62,597 bases of DNA from an uncultured Oscillospiraceae bacterium (GCA_910579965.1 CAJTWF010000010.1:1-62597), one strand, 5' to 3'; counted from the stretch's first letter, positions 1 to 7,955 are shown. Translations and numbers: made by a program. The notes: a model not told the origin generated them from the letters alone.

Positions 1-2
1 AG

Positions 3-119
3 TATCGGATCATTCAGGACAGATTATATGAGAGCGACTACGACCGCTTTCTTGCCATGGAACAAGGTGCGGCCTCCGATGAGGATGGGCAATCCGGTCA
101 AGGGATGACGCTGTTTTGA
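3..119 (+). CDS. 3' end of an unidentified gene (partial)
   Basis: An open frame enters from the left edge and stops at TGA 117-119, giving about 38 residues. The peptide begins YRIIQDRLYESDYDRF and ends in GQGMTLF. It reads like a genuine charged protein tail, and repeat sequence starts directly after the stop. I do not recognise the family. The rest of the gene lies outside the window, so neither function nor frame can be confirmed here. Confidence 0.4.
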   Translation, partial: YRIIQDRLYESDYDRFLAMEQGAASDEDGQSGQGMTLF

Positions 120-125
120 AATATG

Positions 126-330
126 AAAAATCGATTTTGTCCACTTATTGCACGTCGGAGCAAGCTGCATATCGCTTGCTCCGACTTTTTCAAAAGTCAG
201 AGCGCGCTCATTGCGCTGCTCCTCCTTTCCAAATCGAACCCGCTTCGCCGGGCTTCGATTTGGTTTTGGGCGCAATCTCGAAAGAAAATCGATTTGACCC
301 ACTTATTGCAACATGTGTTGATAAAAATAT
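126..330. repeat. Interspersed repeat, copy 1 (hairpin-rich)
   Basis: This segment shares long blocks with 45872-46010 beside tRNA-Leu. Bases 217-310 match 45872-45958 with few differences, and the block at 126-161 matches 45930-45965. It contains two strong hairpins. One, at about 155-186, has arms GTCGGAGCAAGC / GCTTGCTCCGAC. The other, at about 229-263, has arms CCAAATCGAA / TTCGATTTGG. No convincing protein is encoded; short frames through it are repeat-derived. It is probably a non-coding mobile or REP-like repeat. Confidence 0.7.
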
Positions 331-337
331 GCACAGC

Positions 338-367
338 AAAAACGCCGCATGAAAATGCGGTGTTTTT
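338..367. terminator. Rho-independent terminator, usable on both strands
   Basis: Stem CGCCGCAT / ATGCGGTG closes a GAAA tetraloop and is flanked by A4-5 on the left and T5 on the right. It would stop rightward transcription from the partial gene and repeat, and also leftward transcription. Confidence 0.75.
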
Positions 368-486
368 GTGTCAATACGAAAAAGCCGAGAAAATATATGC
401 CGGAAAGCTGAAAAGCAAAATCTGACTCCGTTTTTTCAAAATAACGAAGGTAAATTTAAAACAGGTCATTCCCCTGTGATAGGTAG

Positions 487-579
487 CGTGGAACATATGA
501 GAAGCGATACAACGTCTCCAGCGACTGCATCGCCGGTCTGACCAACACGCCCACGCCGCCGGATAAGAAAAAGAAATAA
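487..579 (+). pseudogene. Possible vestigial gene end
   Basis: Between a TAG at 484-486 and a TAA at 577-579 there is a 30-codon frame ending in SDCIAGLTNTPTPPDKKKK. A near-perfect terminator begins immediately after the stop codon, as expected at the 3' end of a real gene, but there is no usable start codon or ribosome binding site. It may be the eroded tail of a lost gene or chance. The protein family is not recognised. Confidence 0.25.
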
Positions 580-617
580 GCCGGGGAGTGGGACGGCAGT
601 CCCACTCCCCGGCTTTT
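580..617. terminator. Strong bidirectional terminator
   Basis: A perfect 15-bp GC-rich stem (580-594 with 599-613) closes the loop GGCA. T4 follows on the plus strand and a T-rich run on the minus strand. It lies 2 bases beyond the stop of the leftward acetyltransferase gene and ends the upp-acetyltransferase transcript. Confidence 0.85.
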
Positions 618-618
618 C

Positions 619-1146
619 TCACGTATTCCGCTCCCGATAGAAGCTGATAAGGTCCACCGCGCCCTCCCCGGGCAGAAAAAATCCCTTGTGGATTCGCCCC
701 TCCCGGGTAAAGCCCAGCTTCTCCAGCAGGGCCAGGGAGGCGGCGTTTCCCGCCGCCGCGCCGGCCGTCACCAGGACCGTGTCCGTCTCCTCGAAGAGGT
801 ACCGGATAACCCGCTCCACCGCCTCTGCGGCGTAGCCCCGGCGGCGGCAGGCGGGGCTGATGACGTAGCCGATCTCCATGGCCGGCACCCGCCGGAGGGC
901 GTCCTTGAAGATGTGGACCGTGCCCACCACCCGGCAGGAGGCCCGCTCCTCCACCATGTACCGCCCCTCCTGGCCGGCGAGCTTCTCCATCAGCGCGTCG
1001 TAGTCCCGGTCCATCTCCCGGAAGGGCTCATAGCCCCCGTCCAGATGGCAGGTCTCCGGGTCCGAGAGGAAGGCGAAGCAGTCCGCCCGGTCCTCCGGGC
1101 GGAAGGGCCGCAGCAGCAGGCGGTCCGTCTCCAGCGTTCTTCCCAC
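619..1146 (-). CDS. GNAT family N-acetyltransferase (RimJ/RimL-like)
   Basis: A 175-residue cytoplasmic acetyltransferase of the RimJ/RimL subgroup, which transfers acetyl from acetyl-CoA to an amine. The family start TDRLLLRPF is at residues 7-15. The beta-strand and acetyl-CoA loop appear as EIGYVISPACRRRGYAAEA near residues 91-109, and the C-terminal NAASLALLEKLGF block near 133-145 is typical. The start is GTG at 1146, two bases after the upp stop, so it is the second gene of an upp operon. The substrate cannot be predicted. A general detoxifying or protein N-terminal acetylase are both possible. Confidence 0.85.
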   Translation of the reverse strand: MGRTLETDRLLLRPFRPEDRADCFAFLSDPETCHLDGGYEPFREMDRDYDALMEKLAGQEGRYMVEERASCRVVGTVHIFKDALRRVPAMEIGYVISPACRRRGYAAEAVERVIRYLFEETDTVLVTAGAAAGNAASLALLEKLGFTREGRIHKGFFLPGEGAVDLISFYRERNT

Positions 1147-1148
1147 GG

Positions 1149-1784
1149 CTACTTGGTCCCGAAAATCCGGTCCCCCGCGTCGCCCAGACCGGGGACAATG
1201 TATCCGTTCTCGTTTAGCTTCTCATCCACCGCACCGCAGTAGATCTCCACGTCCGGGTGCTCCCGCTGGATGCGTTCAATGCCCTCCGGCGCGGCCAGCA
1301 GCACCATGAGCTTGATGTTGGCGCAGCCGTACTCCTTCATAAACCCGATGGCCGCCGCGGCGGACCCGCCGGTGGCCAGCATGGGGTCCACGATCAGCAC
1401 GTCCCGCTCCGCCACGTCCTTGGGCATCTTGCAGAAGTACTTCACCGGCTCCAGGGTGTCCTCGTTCCGGTACAGGCCGATGTGGCCCACCCGGGCGGAG
1501 GGCACCATCCGCAGCACCCCCTCCACCAGCCCCAGGCCGGCCCGGAGGATGGGCACCACGGCGAACTTCTTGCCCCGGAGCGTGGGGGCCATGGTCTTGC
1601 AGATGGGGGTCTCCACCTCCTTGTCCACCAGGGGCAGATCCCGGGTGGCCTCGTAGGTCAGCAGCATACCGATCTCGCTGACCAGCTCCCGGAAATCCTT
1701 GGTGGCGGTGTCCTTGTCCCGCAGAATGGTCAGCTTATGGCTGACCAGGGGGTGGGTTACCACATGGACATTCTCACTGAACAT
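1149..1784 (-). CDS. upp: Uracil phosphoribosyltransferase
   Basis: A 211-residue enzyme that makes UMP from uracil and PRPP in pyrimidine salvage. Full length for the family. Recognisable blocks are the N-terminal HPLVSHKLTILRDKDT, the PILRAGLGLVEG segment, the PRPP loop VLIVDPMLATGGSA near residues 128-141, and the uracil-binding C-terminal GYIVPGLGDAGDR. ATG at 1784 follows an AAGGGAG ribosome binding site. It is first in a two-gene unit with the acetyltransferase and has no obvious PyrR-type leader in the 87 bases upstream. Confidence 0.97.
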   Translation of the reverse strand: MFSENVHVVTHPLVSHKLTILRDKDTATKDFRELVSEIGMLLTYEATRDLPLVDKEVETPICKTMAPTLRGKKFAVVPILRAGLGLVEGVLRMVPSARVGHIGLYRNEDTLEPVKYFCKMPKDVAERDVLIVDPMLATGGSAAAAIGFMKEYGCANIKLMVLLAAPEGIERIQREHPDVEIYCGAVDEKLNENGYIVPGLGDAGDRIFGTK

Positions 1785-1871
1785 AGCATTCTCCCTTCTT
1801 TTGTACGGCGTTTCTCACTTCATCCGGAGGCGGCGCGGATGGAAAAGCGCCTCTCCGATTCCCTTTCATCT

Positions 1872-2573
1872 CTATGTTGCCTTCTCCCGCTCCAGCCGCT
1901 CCCGCTCCGCCTGACTCAGGCGCAGATACACCGGGGCCAGGGCCTGGGGGTCCACAGCCCCGTCCGGCCAGAGGCGGCAGGCGGCCAGTCCTACGCCCAC
2001 GGCGCTCTGGAGGCGCAGATGGACCGGGGCCAGACGGCAGGAGATGTTCTGTTCCCGGAAAAAGTCCCCGCACAGGGCGGCCCCGTCCCCCACAATGGTG
2101 AGGGGCTCCCCCAGCGCCGCCAGATCCGCCGCCGCGTCCTCCAGGGAGACGGCCCGATCCTCCCGCAGACGGGTGAGGGTCCCGTCCCCGGCCCGGAAAA
2201 CGGCGTTGTAGATCTGCTGCCGCCGGGCGTCCATGGCGCACACGATCACGCCCTCCAGGTGGGCCAGGGGCCAGGCCATGGCCTCCAGGGTGGACACGGG
2301 GACGCAGGGCTTGTCCGACGCCCAGGCCAGCCCCTTCACGGCGGCCATCCCGATGCGCAGGCCGGTGAAGGACCCGGGCCCCGCCGCCACGGCCAGCGCG
2401 TCCATATCCGCCAGGGAGAGCTCGCTGTTTTTCAGCATGTCCTCCACCATGGGCAGCAGGGTCCGGCTGTGGGTCAGGCCCGCGGCCTGCCAGGAGGAGG
2501 CCAGGACCTCGCCGTCCCTCAGCACCGCGCAGGACGCGGCCTTAGCTGTGCTCTCAAGGGCCAGCAGCTTCAT
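1872..2573 (-). CDS. tsaB: tRNA threonylcarbamoyladenosine biosynthesis protein TsaB
   Basis: A 233-residue ASKHA-fold protein that partners TsaD and TsaE to place t6A at position 37 of ANN-decoding tRNAs. The N-terminus MKLLALESTAKAASCAVL and the segment AVAAGPGSFTGLRIG near residues 60-75 are diagnostic. I chose the ATG at 2573, which overlaps the end of tsaE by 20 bases and gives the family N-terminus. The open frame extends further upstream but in the shadow of tsaE. Translational coupling with tsaE is likely. No tsaD or rimI follows, so the t6A genes are split in this genome. Confidence 0.95.
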   Translation of the reverse strand: MKLLALESTAKAASCAVLRDGEVLASSWQAAGLTHSRTLLPMVEDMLKNSELSLADMDALAVAAGPGSFTGLRIGMAAVKGLAWASDKPCVPVSTLEAMAWPLAHLEGVIVCAMDARRQQIYNAVFRAGDGTLTRLREDRAVSLEDAAADLAALGEPLTIVGDGAALCGDFFREQNISCRLAPVHLRLQSAVGVGLAACRLWPDGAVDPQALAPVYLRLSQAERERLEREKAT

Positions 2574-2997
2574 CGCCCGCCCTCCCTTCGATGGTAATGC
2601 GCCGCCAGTCCCCGCTCTCCGCGCACCGGCGGATGGAGACCCATACCGTCTCCCGGGGCAGGGCGGCCTCCGCCCGCTCGCTCCACTCCACGGCGCACAC
2701 GCCGCCCCGGTCCAGGTAGTCCTCCCAGCCGACGTCGTAGAGGGCGTCCTCCCCCTCCAGGCGGTAGAGGTCAAAGTGGAACAGGGGCAGCCGGCCCTCG
2801 TACTCGTTGACCACGGTGAATGTGGGGCTGGTGACCCGGCCCGTGCAGCCCAGCCCCCGGGCCAGTCCCCGGGTGAAGGCGGTCTTGCCCGCCCCCAGGT
2901 CCCCCCGGTAGGCCACCACGTCCCCGGGCCCCAGCCGGCGGGCCAGGGTCTCGCCCAGGGCCTCGGTCTCGATTTCGTTGTGGGTGAGATAGTCCAT
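2554..2997 (-). CDS. tsaE: tRNA threonylcarbamoyladenosine biosynthesis ATPase TsaE
   Basis: A 147-residue P-loop ATPase of the t6A pathway. The Walker A is GDLGAGKTAF at about residues 29-38, followed by the family blocks VTSPTFTVVNEYEG and FHFDLYRLEG. The Trp-rich VGWEDYLDRGG and VEWSERAE segments are also typical. The start is the ATG at 2997 giving MDYLTHNEIETEALG. An upstream frame extension is unsupported. It is first in the tsaE-tsaB pair and overlaps tsaB. Confidence 0.95.
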   Translation of the reverse strand: MDYLTHNEIETEALGETLARRLGPGDVVAYRGDLGAGKTAFTRGLARGLGCTGRVTSPTFTVVNEYEGRLPLFHFDLYRLEGEDALYDVGWEDYLDRGGVCAVEWSERAEAALPRETVWVSIRRCAESGDWRRITIEGRAGDEAAGP

Positions 2998-3032
2998 GCC
3001 GTCCTCCCGCAGCGCGTGTGTATTGATTTCAT

Positions 3033-3061
3033 AGTATAGCACAGATTGTCCCCGGGGAAAA
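3033..3061 (-). promoter_or_regulatory. Candidate promoter of tsaE-tsaB
   Basis: On the minus strand a good -10, TATACT (3038-3033), lies 36 bases upstream of the tsaE start codon. The -35 at 17-bp spacing (TTTTCC) is weak. Confidence 0.45.
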
Positions 3062-3107
3062 GGGGTAGGCCGGGATTTTTTGACGAATTTCCCTACAGCC
3101 GCCAGAA

Positions 3108-3133
3108 GGGGACGCCCCGGACCGGGCGTCCCC
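3108..3133 (-). terminator. Hairpin after pheT, probable terminator
   Basis: Stem GGGGACGCCC / GGGCGTCCCC closes a 6-base loop, 19 bases beyond the pheT stop. No good T run follows on the minus strand, so its strength is uncertain. Confidence 0.5.
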
Positions 3134-3151
3134 TGAAAAGGATCCTGATGA

Positions 3152-5872
3152 TTACCGCAGCACCGCGCCCAGCTCCGTCTCCAGGGCGGCCAGGATGGTC
3201 TTGACCTCCTCGTCCGCCTCCCCGGCGGTGATGGACCGGTCATCGGCGCGGAGGGTGAGGCTGAAGGCCACGCTCTTGCTGCCGGCGGCCACGCCCCGGC
3301 CGCGGTAGATGTCAAAGAGGGCCGCCTCCCGCAGAAGCTTCCCGCCGGCGCGGCGGATGCAGGCCTCCAGGGCGCCCACGGTGATCTCCTCCCGGCAGAC
3401 CACGGCGATGTCCCGGGCCGCCGCCGGGAACCGGGGCAGGGGCGCGTACTCCACCCCCGGGCCCTGGTGGGCCAGCAGGGTATCAAAACTCAGCTCGGCG
3501 CAGTAGAGGTCCTCCTCCACGCCGTAGGCGGCGGCCGTCAGGGGGTGGATCTGACCCACCACGCCCAGCCAGTCCTCCCCCGCCCGGACGGCCGCGCAGC
3601 GGCCGGGGTGATAGGAGGGGTCCTCGCCGTAGGCCTCAAAGGTCACGTCCTTGACCCGCAGCTCCTTCAGCAGGGCCTCCACGGCCCCCTTGACGGCGAA
3701 AAAGTCCATGTCCTCCCCGTAGGCGCCCAGGGTGAGCATCCGGGGCTCGTTGGCCAGTCCGCCGGGGCCGCCGGGGAGATAGATCTTGCCCACCTCGTAG
3801 AGCCGGGCGGCCCGGTTGCGGTAGTTGACGTTCCGGGCCAGCACCTCCAGCATGGAGGGCAGGGTGGTGGTGCGCATGATGGAGGTGTCCTCCCCCAGGG
3901 GGTTGAGGATGCGCAGGGACTGGCGCAGGGGCTCGCCGGGGGCCCAGCGGATCTTGTCGTAGCAGGAGGGGGAGATGAAGGAGTAGGTGATGATCTCGCT
4001 GTACCCGCAGGCCCGGCACACCGCGCCCAGGCGGCGCTCCGCCTGCTGGGCCGGGGTGTAGCCGCCCCGGGTGGTCTCCCCCCGCATGAGGGTGGCGGGG
4101 ATGTTGTTGTACCCGTGGAGCCGGGCAACCTCCTCCGCCAGATCGGCAATGCCCTCCACGTCGCTCCGCCACGAGGGGATGGACACCTGAGCGGGGCCGT
4201 TGGGGAAATCCCGCTTCTCGGTATGGATCTCCACCCGCTCAAGATAGCAGTACATGTCTGCCGGGTGGATATCCGTGCCCAGCAGGGCGTTGACCCGGGC
4301 GGGGTCCATGGTGATGGTCCGGGGCTGGGGCACGTGGTTGAGCACATCGATCACGCCGTCCACCACCTCGCCGGCCCCCAGCAGCTCCACCAGCTCGCAG
4401 GCGCGGTCCACGGCGGGGAGGGTGTTGAGGGGATCCAGGCCCTTCTCAAACTTGGCGGAGGCCTCGGTGCGCATACCCAGGGCCAGAGCCGCCTTGCGGA
4501 TGCAGGTGCCGTCAAAGTTGGCGGACTCGAAGACCACATCCACGGTGTCGTCCACGATCTCGCTGTTCTCGCCGCCCATGATGCCCGCCAGACCCACGGC
4601 CCGGGTCTCGTCGGCGATGACCAGCATGCTGGGCGTGAGCTTGCGCACATTGCCGTCCAGGGTGGTGAGCTCCTCCCCCTCCTGGGCCCGGCGGACGACG
4701 ATCTTCCCGCCCTTTACGTAGCGGTAGTCAAAGGCGTGCATGGGCTGGCCGTACTCCAGCATGACGTAGTTGGTGATATCCACGATATTGTTGATGGGCC
4801 GCACGCCCATGGCCCGCAGCCGCTCCCGCATCCACTTGGGGGAGGGTCCGATCCTCACATTGCGCACCATCCGGGCGGTATACCGGGGGCAGAGGTCCGG
4901 GTCCGGAGTCTCCACGTCCAGCAGCTCCGCCAGGTTACCGGCGCCGCCCCCCTTCACCACCGGCTCGTGGAGGGTGAGGGGCGTGTCGAAGGTGGCGGAC
5001 ACCTCCCGGGCCAGACCGATGACGGACAGACAGTCGGGGCGGTTGGGGGTGATCTCGAACTCTACCACGTGGTCATCGGCGTTGATGACGGGACGGATAT
5101 CATCACCGGGCTGGCAGTCCTCGTGAAGAACGAAGATGCCGTCGTTGATGCAGTGGGGGAACTCCCGCTGCTCCGCGTGGAGGTCTGCCAGGGTGCAGAT
5201 GGTGTTTGTCTTTGTGTTGTAAGCCACCAAGTCCCACTGGTGGAGGTTTTGGCAATCTGTCACCAGCGTAGTAGCGCAGGGACTGTCATCCTCTGTGCGG
5301 ATCAGCGTACACTCCCACTTGCCGTCTCCGGCGGATGAAACATTGGCCACGCCTGCGCATATAACCGGACCGCAGACCTTATCCCCCGGCTTGATGCCCG
5401 CCGGGATGGAGGGCTTCTCCGGATCAATGGGCTTGTAGTCGTTCAGCAGTGCGGCGGCGGTAATGGCGGCATAGGGGAAATCCCGCTCGTCCAGACCCAG
5501 CTCACTGAGGGAGCAGAGCATTCCGTCGGAGAGGATGCCCCGGAGCTTGCCCCGCTCGATCTTCTTCCCGCCGGGGAGGACCGCCTTGTGAAGGGCCACG
5601 GGCACCATGTCCCCCACGTGGATGTTCCAGGCCCCGGTGACGATCTGGACCGGCTCGTCCCGGCCCACGTCCAGCTGGCAGATCCACATGTGGTCCGAGT
5701 CCGGGTGGCGCTCCATGGCCGTGATCCGGCCTGATACCACGTTGGAGATCTCTGCGCCCAGGTCCTCCGTCCCCTCCACCTTGGAGCCGGAGAGGGTCAT
5801 GGCCTCGGCGAAATCCTTGTCATTGGCGTCAACGGTGACGAACTCGTTGAGCCATTTTCTGCTCAGTTTCAT
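3152..5872 (-). CDS. pheT: Phenylalanine-tRNA ligase beta subunit with an extra OB-like domain
   Basis: The beta subunit of the alpha2-beta2 PheRS. At 906 residues it is about 100 longer than the usual 800 or so. The N-terminus MKLSRKWLNEFV is canonical. The tRNA-binding OB domain spans about residues 41-135 (HMWICQLDVG, IVTGAWNIHVGDMVPVAL). The family block EFEITPNRPDCLSVIGLARE, the B5 region, and the C-terminal anticodon-binding FDX domain (FPAAARDIAVV onward) all follow. Residues 136-241, encoded by about 5152-5470, are inserted exactly at the end of the OB domain and resemble a degenerate second copy of it (KWECTL, VTDCQNLHQWDLVAY). That stretch is less GC-rich than its surroundings. The ATG at 5872 is preferred to a TTG three codons upstream. 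Second gene after pheS. Confidence 0.95.
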   Translation of the reverse strand: MKLSRKWLNEFVTVDANDKDFAEAMTLSGSKVEGTEDLGAEISNVVSGRITAMERHPDSDHMWICQLDVGRDEPVQIVTGAWNIHVGDMVPVALHKAVLPGGKKIERGKLRGILSDGMLCSLSELGLDERDFPYAAITAAALLNDYKPIDPEKPSIPAGIKPGDKVCGPVICAGVANVSSAGDGKWECTLIRTEDDSPCATTLVTDCQNLHQWDLVAYNTKTNTICTLADLHAEQREFPHCINDGIFVLHEDCQPGDDIRPVINADDHVVEFEITPNRPDCLSVIGLAREVSATFDTPLTLHEPVVKGGGAGNLAELLDVETPDPDLCPRYTARMVRNVRIGPSPKWMRERLRAMGVRPINNIVDITNYVMLEYGQPMHAFDYRYVKGGKIVVRRAQEGEELTTLDGNVRKLTPSMLVIADETRAVGLAGIMGGENSEIVDDTVDVVFESANFDGTCIRKAALALGMRTEASAKFEKGLDPLNTLPAVDRACELVELLGAGEVVDGVIDVLNHVPQPRTITMDPARVNALLGTDIHPADMYCYLERVEIHTEKRDFPNGPAQVSIPSWRSDVEGIADLAEEVARLHGYNNIPATLMRGETTRGGYTPAQQAERRLGAVCRACGYSEIITYSFISPSCYDKIRWAPGEPLRQSLRILNPLGEDTSIMRTTTLPSMLEVLARNVNYRNRAARLYEVGKIYLPGGPGGLANEPRMLTLGAYGEDMDFFAVKGAVEALLKELRVKDVTFEAYGEDPSYHPGRCAAVRAGEDWLGVVGQIHPLTAAAYGVEEDLYCAELSFDTLLAHQGPGVEYAPLPRFPAAARDIAVVCREEITVGALEACIRRAGGKLLREAALFDIYRGRGVAAGSKSVAFSLTLRADDRSITAGEADEEVKTILAALETELGAVLR

Positions 5873-5897
5873 ATATCGCAAACATCCTTCTATGTTG

Positions 5898-5955
5898 TGT
5901 TTTTTCTCTTCTTTTCTTTGTGAACAAAGAAAAGAAGCAAAAGAAAAACTTTAGC
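5898..5955. repeat. A/T-rich hairpin repeat (copy a), between pheS and pheT
   Basis: A perfect 13-bp stem CTTCTTTTCTTTG (5908-5920) pairs with 5925-5937 across the loop TGAA. Further pyrimidine and purine tracts lie outside it. The hairpin lies 36 bases upstream of the pheT start codon. It belongs to the family also found at 18972, 20783, 26607, 28381 and 49385. Confidence 0.8.
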
Positions 5956-5989
5956 GCTTTATCGATAGACAGGCCCGCAGGGCAGATAA

Positions 5990-6031
5990 CGTTCTTTTTG
6001 CTTCTTTTTCTTTCAGGAAAAAGAAGGGAAC
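5990..6031. repeat. A/T-rich hairpin repeat (copy b), directly after pheS
   Basis: Stem CTTCTTTTTC (6001-6010) pairs with 6017-6026 around the loop TTTCAG, framed by CGTTC and GAACG. It lies immediately after the pheS stop. A very similar unit occurs at 49511-49553. Confidence 0.75.
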
Positions 6032-6034
6032 GCC

Positions 6035-7060
6035 CTAAAACTGCTCCAGGAATCGCACGTCGTTCTCAAAGATCAGCCGCATGTCGTCGATCTTGAACCG
6101 CCGCAGGGCCAGCCGCTCCAGGCCGAAGCCGAAGGCCCAGCCGGAGTAGACCTCCGGGTCAATGCCGCTCATCTCCAGCACCCGGGGGTGGATCATCCCG
6201 GCCCCCAGCAGCTCGATCCAGCCCTCCCCCTTGCAGGTGGAGCAGCCCACGCCGCCGCACTTGTGGCACTGTACGTCCATCTCGCAGCTGGGCTCGGTGA
6301 AGGGGAAGTGGTGGGGGCGGAAGCGGGTCTTCGTGCCCTCGCCGAAGAGCTGCTCCGCCACGGTGTTCAGCGTGCCCTTCAGATCCGCCATGGTCACGCC
6401 CCTGTCGATGACCATGCCCTCCACCTGGTGGAACATGGGGGAGTGGGTGGCGTCCACCTCGTCCTTCCGGTACACCCGGCCCGGGGCCACCATGCGGATG
6501 GGCAGGGGCAGGGCGTCCATGGCCCGGACCTGGATGGGGGAGGTCTGGCTGCGGAGCATCACCCGGCTGTCCCGGTCAAAATAGAAGGTGTCGGACCAGT
6601 CCCGGCTGGGGTGGCCCTCCCCGGCGTTGAGCCGGTCAAAGTTCAGCTCCGCCAGCTCCACCTCCGGCCCGTCCAGGACCTGGAAGCCCATGCCGATAAA
6701 GATGTCCTTCAGCTCGTCCAGGGCGATGTTCATGGGATGCTGGCGGCCGATGGAGACCGCCTTGCCGGGGATGGTCACGTCCAGGGCCTCGTTTTGCAGC
6801 CGCCGCTCCAGGGCGGAGGCCTCCAGCTTTTTGGAGCTCGCCTCCAGGGCCCCCTCCAGGGCGGCGCGGACGTCGTTGGCCAGCTGGCCCATGACCGGCC
6901 GCTCCTCCGGCGTGAGCCTGCCCATCTGCTTGAGCAGGGCCGTCAGCTCCCCCTTCTTGCCCAGATACTTCACCCGCAGCTCGTCCAAGCGGGCGGCGTC
7001 CTGGACGCTCTCAAAGGCGGCCAGCGCCTCGGCGCGGATTTTTGCCAGTTGTTCTCTCAT
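6035..7060 (-). CDS. pheS: Phenylalanine-tRNA ligase alpha subunit
   Basis: The 341-residue catalytic subunit of PheRS, a class II synthetase. It has an N-terminal coiled coil (about 1-90), then motif 1 region HPMNIALDELKDIF, motif 2 VAPGRVYRKDEVDATHSPMFHQ near residues 195-217, and motif 3 GFGLERLALRR near the C-terminus. CHKCGGVGCSTCKGEGW near residue 270 is a cysteine-rich insert seen in many Firmicute PheS. ATG at 7060 follows AAGGAG by 11 bases. It is the second gene of the T-box transcript, 28 bases after the DUF2500 gene. Confidence 0.97.
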   Translation of the reverse strand: MREQLAKIRAEALAAFESVQDAARLDELRVKYLGKKGELTALLKQMGRLTPEERPVMGQLANDVRAALEGALEASSKKLEASALERRLQNEALDVTIPGKAVSIGRQHPMNIALDELKDIFIGMGFQVLDGPEVELAELNFDRLNAGEGHPSRDWSDTFYFDRDSRVMLRSQTSPIQVRAMDALPLPIRMVAPGRVYRKDEVDATHSPMFHQVEGMVIDRGVTMADLKGTLNTVAEQLFGEGTKTRFRPHHFPFTEPSCEMDVQCHKCGGVGCSTCKGEGWIELLGAGMIHPRVLEMSGIDPEVYSGWAFGFGLERLALRRFKIDDMRLIFENDVRFLEQF

Positions 7061-7088
7061 GGTATGGTAAACTCCTTTGTATAGTAAA

Positions 7089-7478
7089 TTACTGCTGTTC
7101 CCGCTCAAAGCCCAGATAACGGGAGCCCTGGAAGGTGAGATACCCCCGGTCCCCCTCCGCCAGCAGGCCGTAGTCCTGGCCGCTGAGCTGGAGCTCCATC
7201 CGGTCCCCGCTCTCCACCTCAAAGGTGGCGTAGTAGGTGGTGGAGCGGGTGGTGTGTCCCACGCCGCCCGCTCCGCTGTGGCGGTGGTGGGAGACGTTGG
7301 TTCGCTTGGCCGTCACCAGGGCCCCCACGGTGAGCCGGGGGGAGCGGTTGTCCCTGCTCCACTGGCTGATTCCCCGGAGCAGCATCGCCAGAAACGTGCC
7401 CAGAATGGCCAGAAAGACCAGGATAAACAGGGCCATGAACACACTGCCGCCCATCCCAAAGCCGTTTGTCATCATCAT
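7089..7478 (-). CDS. DUF2500 family membrane-anchored protein
   Basis: 129 residues. One N-terminal transmembrane helix (about residues 9-36, SVFMALFILVFLAILGTFL) is followed by a soluble beta-rich domain with RLTVGALVTAKRTNVS, RSTTYYATFEVESG and a GxRGYLTFQGSRYLGF-like ending. This matches my knowledge of the DUF2500 family, whose function is unknown. The start is taken at ATG 7478, nine bases after GGGAGG; two further in-frame ATGs follow at once. It lies between the Phe T-box terminator and pheS, so its expression should follow uncharged tRNA-Phe. That is an unusual partner for PheRS genes. Confidence 0.8.
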   Translation of the reverse strand: MMMTNGFGMGGSVFMALFILVFLAILGTFLAMLLRGISQWSRDNRSPRLTVGALVTAKRTNVSHHRHSGAGGVGHTTRSTTYYATFEVESGDRMELQLSGQDYGLLAEGDRGYLTFQGSRYLGFEREQQ

Positions 7479-7509
7479 TGTCCAGCGCCTCCCTCTTGTC
7501 ATGGGGCAG

Positions 7510-7752
7510 AAAATAAGCGCCCTCCGTCCCTCAAACAGGGACGAAAGGCGCAAACCCTCCGCGGTACCACCCGCATTCGCGCCCCACGCCGGGCGCGCAC
7601 TCACTCTCCGGTAACGGCGGAGAAAACCGTCCTGCTCTCGCAGGCCGCTCCCGGGCGAACCAAACGGCGCTGGCCAGGGCGGCTCTCAGCCAGCGGCCGC
7701 CCCTCTCTTAGAGCCCTCGAACCCGTTATTTTCCCGTTCCTCGCATGTATCA
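7510..7752 (-). promoter_or_regulatory. T-box riboswitch (Phe) with expression platform
   Basis: The minus strand shows the T-box core GGGTGGTACCGCGG (about 7559-7572). It contains TGGT, complementary to the ACCA end of a tRNA with discriminator A. A Stem I with an AGAGAGG bulge region lies upstream. A candidate specifier TTC (Phe codon) reads at 7659-7657 on the minus strand. The terminator stem at 7551-7516 is followed by TTATTTT. Transcription should run through when uncharged tRNA-Phe binds. It controls the DUF2500 gene, pheS and pheT. Confidence 0.92.
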
Positions 7753-7759
7753 GGTATTA

Positions 7760-7788
7760 TTTATAGCACAAAAGCCGGTCCTTGGCAA
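7760..7788 (-). promoter_or_regulatory. Promoter of the T-box/pheST operon
   Basis: Minus-strand -35 TTGCCA (7788-7783), 17-bp spacer, -10 TATAAA (7765-7760). Transcription would start near 7752, just ahead of T-box Stem I. Confidence 0.8.
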
Positions 7789-7870
7789 GGGGAAGTTTTG
7801 TTTTTTCTGTGCTTTTTCTTAAGAAACCGGGAATAACTGATATAAATTTCATTTTCTTTGGAAATTTTCG

Positions 7871-7899
7871 TTGTCTCCGGGCATATTTCCCTTTATAAT
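7871..7899 (+). promoter_or_regulatory. Promoter of the DUF819 gene
   Basis: TTGTCT (7871-7876), 17-bp spacer, perfect -10 TATAAT (7894-7899), about 56 bases upstream of the start codon. It is divergent from the T-box promoter. Confidence 0.8.
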
Positions 7900-7955
7900 G
7901 GACAGGCAGGGCGGAAGATGCCTTCGCCTGTGAAACCACTTTAGGAGGAAACAAC

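Noticed and set aside
128..310. CRISPR-like spaced repeats at the left end
   Set aside because: The repeats are few, of different types and hairpin-based, with no regular spacers and no cas genes.
3467..5338. A 623-codon open frame opposite pheT
   Set aside because: Antisense shadow of a certain gene; low-complexity His/Gly/Val composition, no ribosome binding site.
5152..5470. Frameshift or assembly error in pheT
   Set aside because: The extra segment is in frame, without stops, and resembles an OB fold, so an error is less likely than a real insertion.
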